This document shows, piece by piece, positions 63,364 through 64,000 of a DNA stretch of 64,000 nt. Each line of letters begins with the position of its first letter. The stretch's first letter is position 1. Position numbers and translations under genes: made by a program. This stretch comes from an uncultured Sediminibacterium sp. (GTDB lineage: Bacteria > Bacteroidota > Bacteroidia > Chitinophagales > Chitinophagaceae): positions 70,678 to 134,677 of the forward strand of contig NZ_CAMLMJ010000008.1 in the NCBI RefSeq assembly GCF_946481145.1. The letters are read 5' to 3'. Under the pieces are notes generated by a model. The model was not told the DNA's origin, ran no database searches, and saw only the letters and a program-made list of their open reading frames with translations.

Positions 63364-63948
63364 ATGAGAAAGATAGAATTGGAAATAGTAGCATTGTCGC
63401 ACAGCATCACCCAAACCCATTCCTATGCCGTGGTATTAGGAGAAAAAAAAGGTTTGAGAAGACTTCCCATTGTCATTGGAGGATTTGAAGCCCAGGCTAT
63501 CGCTGTTGCATTGGAGCATATGCAACCTAGTCGCCCGCTTACCCACGACCTGATGAAGAATTTCATGAATGCCTTTAATGTTGAACTCCAGGAAATCATC
63601 ATCAGCGATTTACAGGAAGGCATTTTCTATTCAAAACTGGTTTGCTTCACCGAACACGATACCGTTGAAATAGATAGCCGCACCAGCGATGCACTGGCAT
63701 TGGCCGTACGCTTCGGATGCCCTATTTATACCTATGAGCATATCCTTGAAAATGCTGGCATACTTATGGAAGATGGCGGTAAAAAACAAAAAGCCGAAGC
63801 CGTAGGTGTTGAAGACGATACCAGCAACAGAGAAGATCTCTCAAATATGAGCCTCGAAGAACTTCAAAACCTCCTGAATGATGTACTCGAGCACGAAGAC
63901 TATATACGCGCTATTGCTATTAGAGATGAGATGAATAAGAGGAAATAG
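63364..63948 (+). CDS. Bifunctional nuclease family protein (DUF151) with UvrB/UvrC motif
   Basis: A 194-residue protein. The N-terminal about 135 residues are the bifunctional nuclease (DNase/RNase-like) domain: LRRLPIVIGGFEAQAIAVAL, RPLTHDLMKNFMNAFNVEL and IDSRTSDALALAVRFGCPIY. The C-terminal about 40 residues form a UvrB/UvrC-type helical hairpin: SLEELQNLLNDVLEHEDYIR followed by AIAIRDEMNKRK. This domain pairing is typical of Bacteroidota. The stop codon TAG is the first three bases of a TAGCTTC tandem repeat. Confidence 0.92.
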   Translation: MRKIELEIVALSHSITQTHSYAVVLGEKKGLRRLPIVIGGFEAQAIAVALEHMQPSRPLTHDLMKNFMNAFNVELQEIIISDLQEGIFYSKLVCFTEHDTVEIDSRTSDALALAVRFGCPIYTYEHILENAGILMEDGGKKQKAEAVGVEDDTSNREDLSNMSLEELQNLLNDVLEHEDYIRAIAIRDEMNKRK

Positions 63949-64000
63949 CTTCTAGCTTCTAGCTTCTAGCTTCTAGCTTCTAGCTTCTAGCTTCTAGCTT
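63946..64000. repeat. TAGCTTC heptanucleotide tandem repeat
   Basis: Nearly eight perfect copies of TAGCTTC (55 bases) that start with the stop codon of the bifunctional nuclease gene and continue past the window edge. The right arm or true length cannot be seen. It contains no point differences between copies. Confidence 0.95.

Overview
The window reads as a chromosomal segment of a Bacteroidota species, most likely of the family Chitinophagaceae (inference). The sequence-level reasons are: two very large secreted proteins that end in the gliding-motility/type IX secretion type B sorting domain; Bacteroidota-type promoters (TTTG - about 19 bp - TAnnTTTG), including a perfect one for tRNA-Lys; weak Shine-Dalgarno sites with several start codons directly behind a promoter box; and a gene set (DUF2911, DUF2490, DUF4197, BshC, twin-arginine isoquinoline-oxidoreductase-like enzymes) common in that group. 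Base composition is AT-rich throughout and I see no prophage, insertion sequence, CRISPR array or rRNA.

Layout. Positions 1-18300 hold mostly unlinked housekeeping and metabolic genes: YhcH, a redoxin, a UbiD-type decarboxylase, PdxJ, a GH29 fucosidase, PurE, BshC, a sterol-desaturase-family enzyme, RimO, a GNAT enzyme, an orphan histidine kinase, release factor 3 and three small secreted proteins. Positions 18382-31662 are one dense minus-strand block of 14 genes. Two twin-arginine molybdenum hydroxylases (2Fe-2S subunit plus large subunit) lie at its two ends, and between them are a c-type cytochrome, XdhC, a MobA-like nucleotidyltransferase, MoaA, MoeA, a TauE/SafE permease, MoaD, a MoeB-rhodanese fusion, MoaE and a MoaC-MogA fusion. 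The block thus encodes cofactor synthesis, cofactor maturation, the enzymes and a possible electron acceptor. Positions 32025-35422 carry lpd, a SAM hydroxide adenosyltransferase, an SDR and tRNA-Lys(TTT).

Positions 35667-45892 are two convergent giant secreted proteins: an M43-type metalloprotease with PKD and type B sorting domains, and a protein of about 2300 residues containing eleven exactly 81-residue modules in a three-module higher-order repeat (729 bp period). Positions 46000-56164 hold a DUF2490 protein, an S41 protease, a sugar kinase-MurQ pair for N-acetylmuramic acid recovery, urocanate hydratase, a lipoprotein, a TPR protein and etfBA. Positions 56418-62917 hold a WG-repeat protein, a rhomboid protease, a PIN/RHH toxin-antitoxin pair, an RDD protein, an SDR and a cupin. 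They also hold a scrambled zone in which fragments of SDR, PIN and etfA-like genes are juxtaposed and 295 bp are repeated perfectly. The end carries a DUF3817 protein and a bifunctional nuclease whose stop codon lies inside a 7-bp tandem repeat.

The most unusual theme is in the intergenic spaces. At least a dozen contain iterated 5-8 bp words (CCATAG, CTGATGT, GTGAATTGTGAATG, TTAGGT, TTCTTATT, TAGCTTC and others), usually arranged as long inverted repeats and often flush against, or containing, a stop codon. The same words recur at distant loci. I do not know a described system that matches this.
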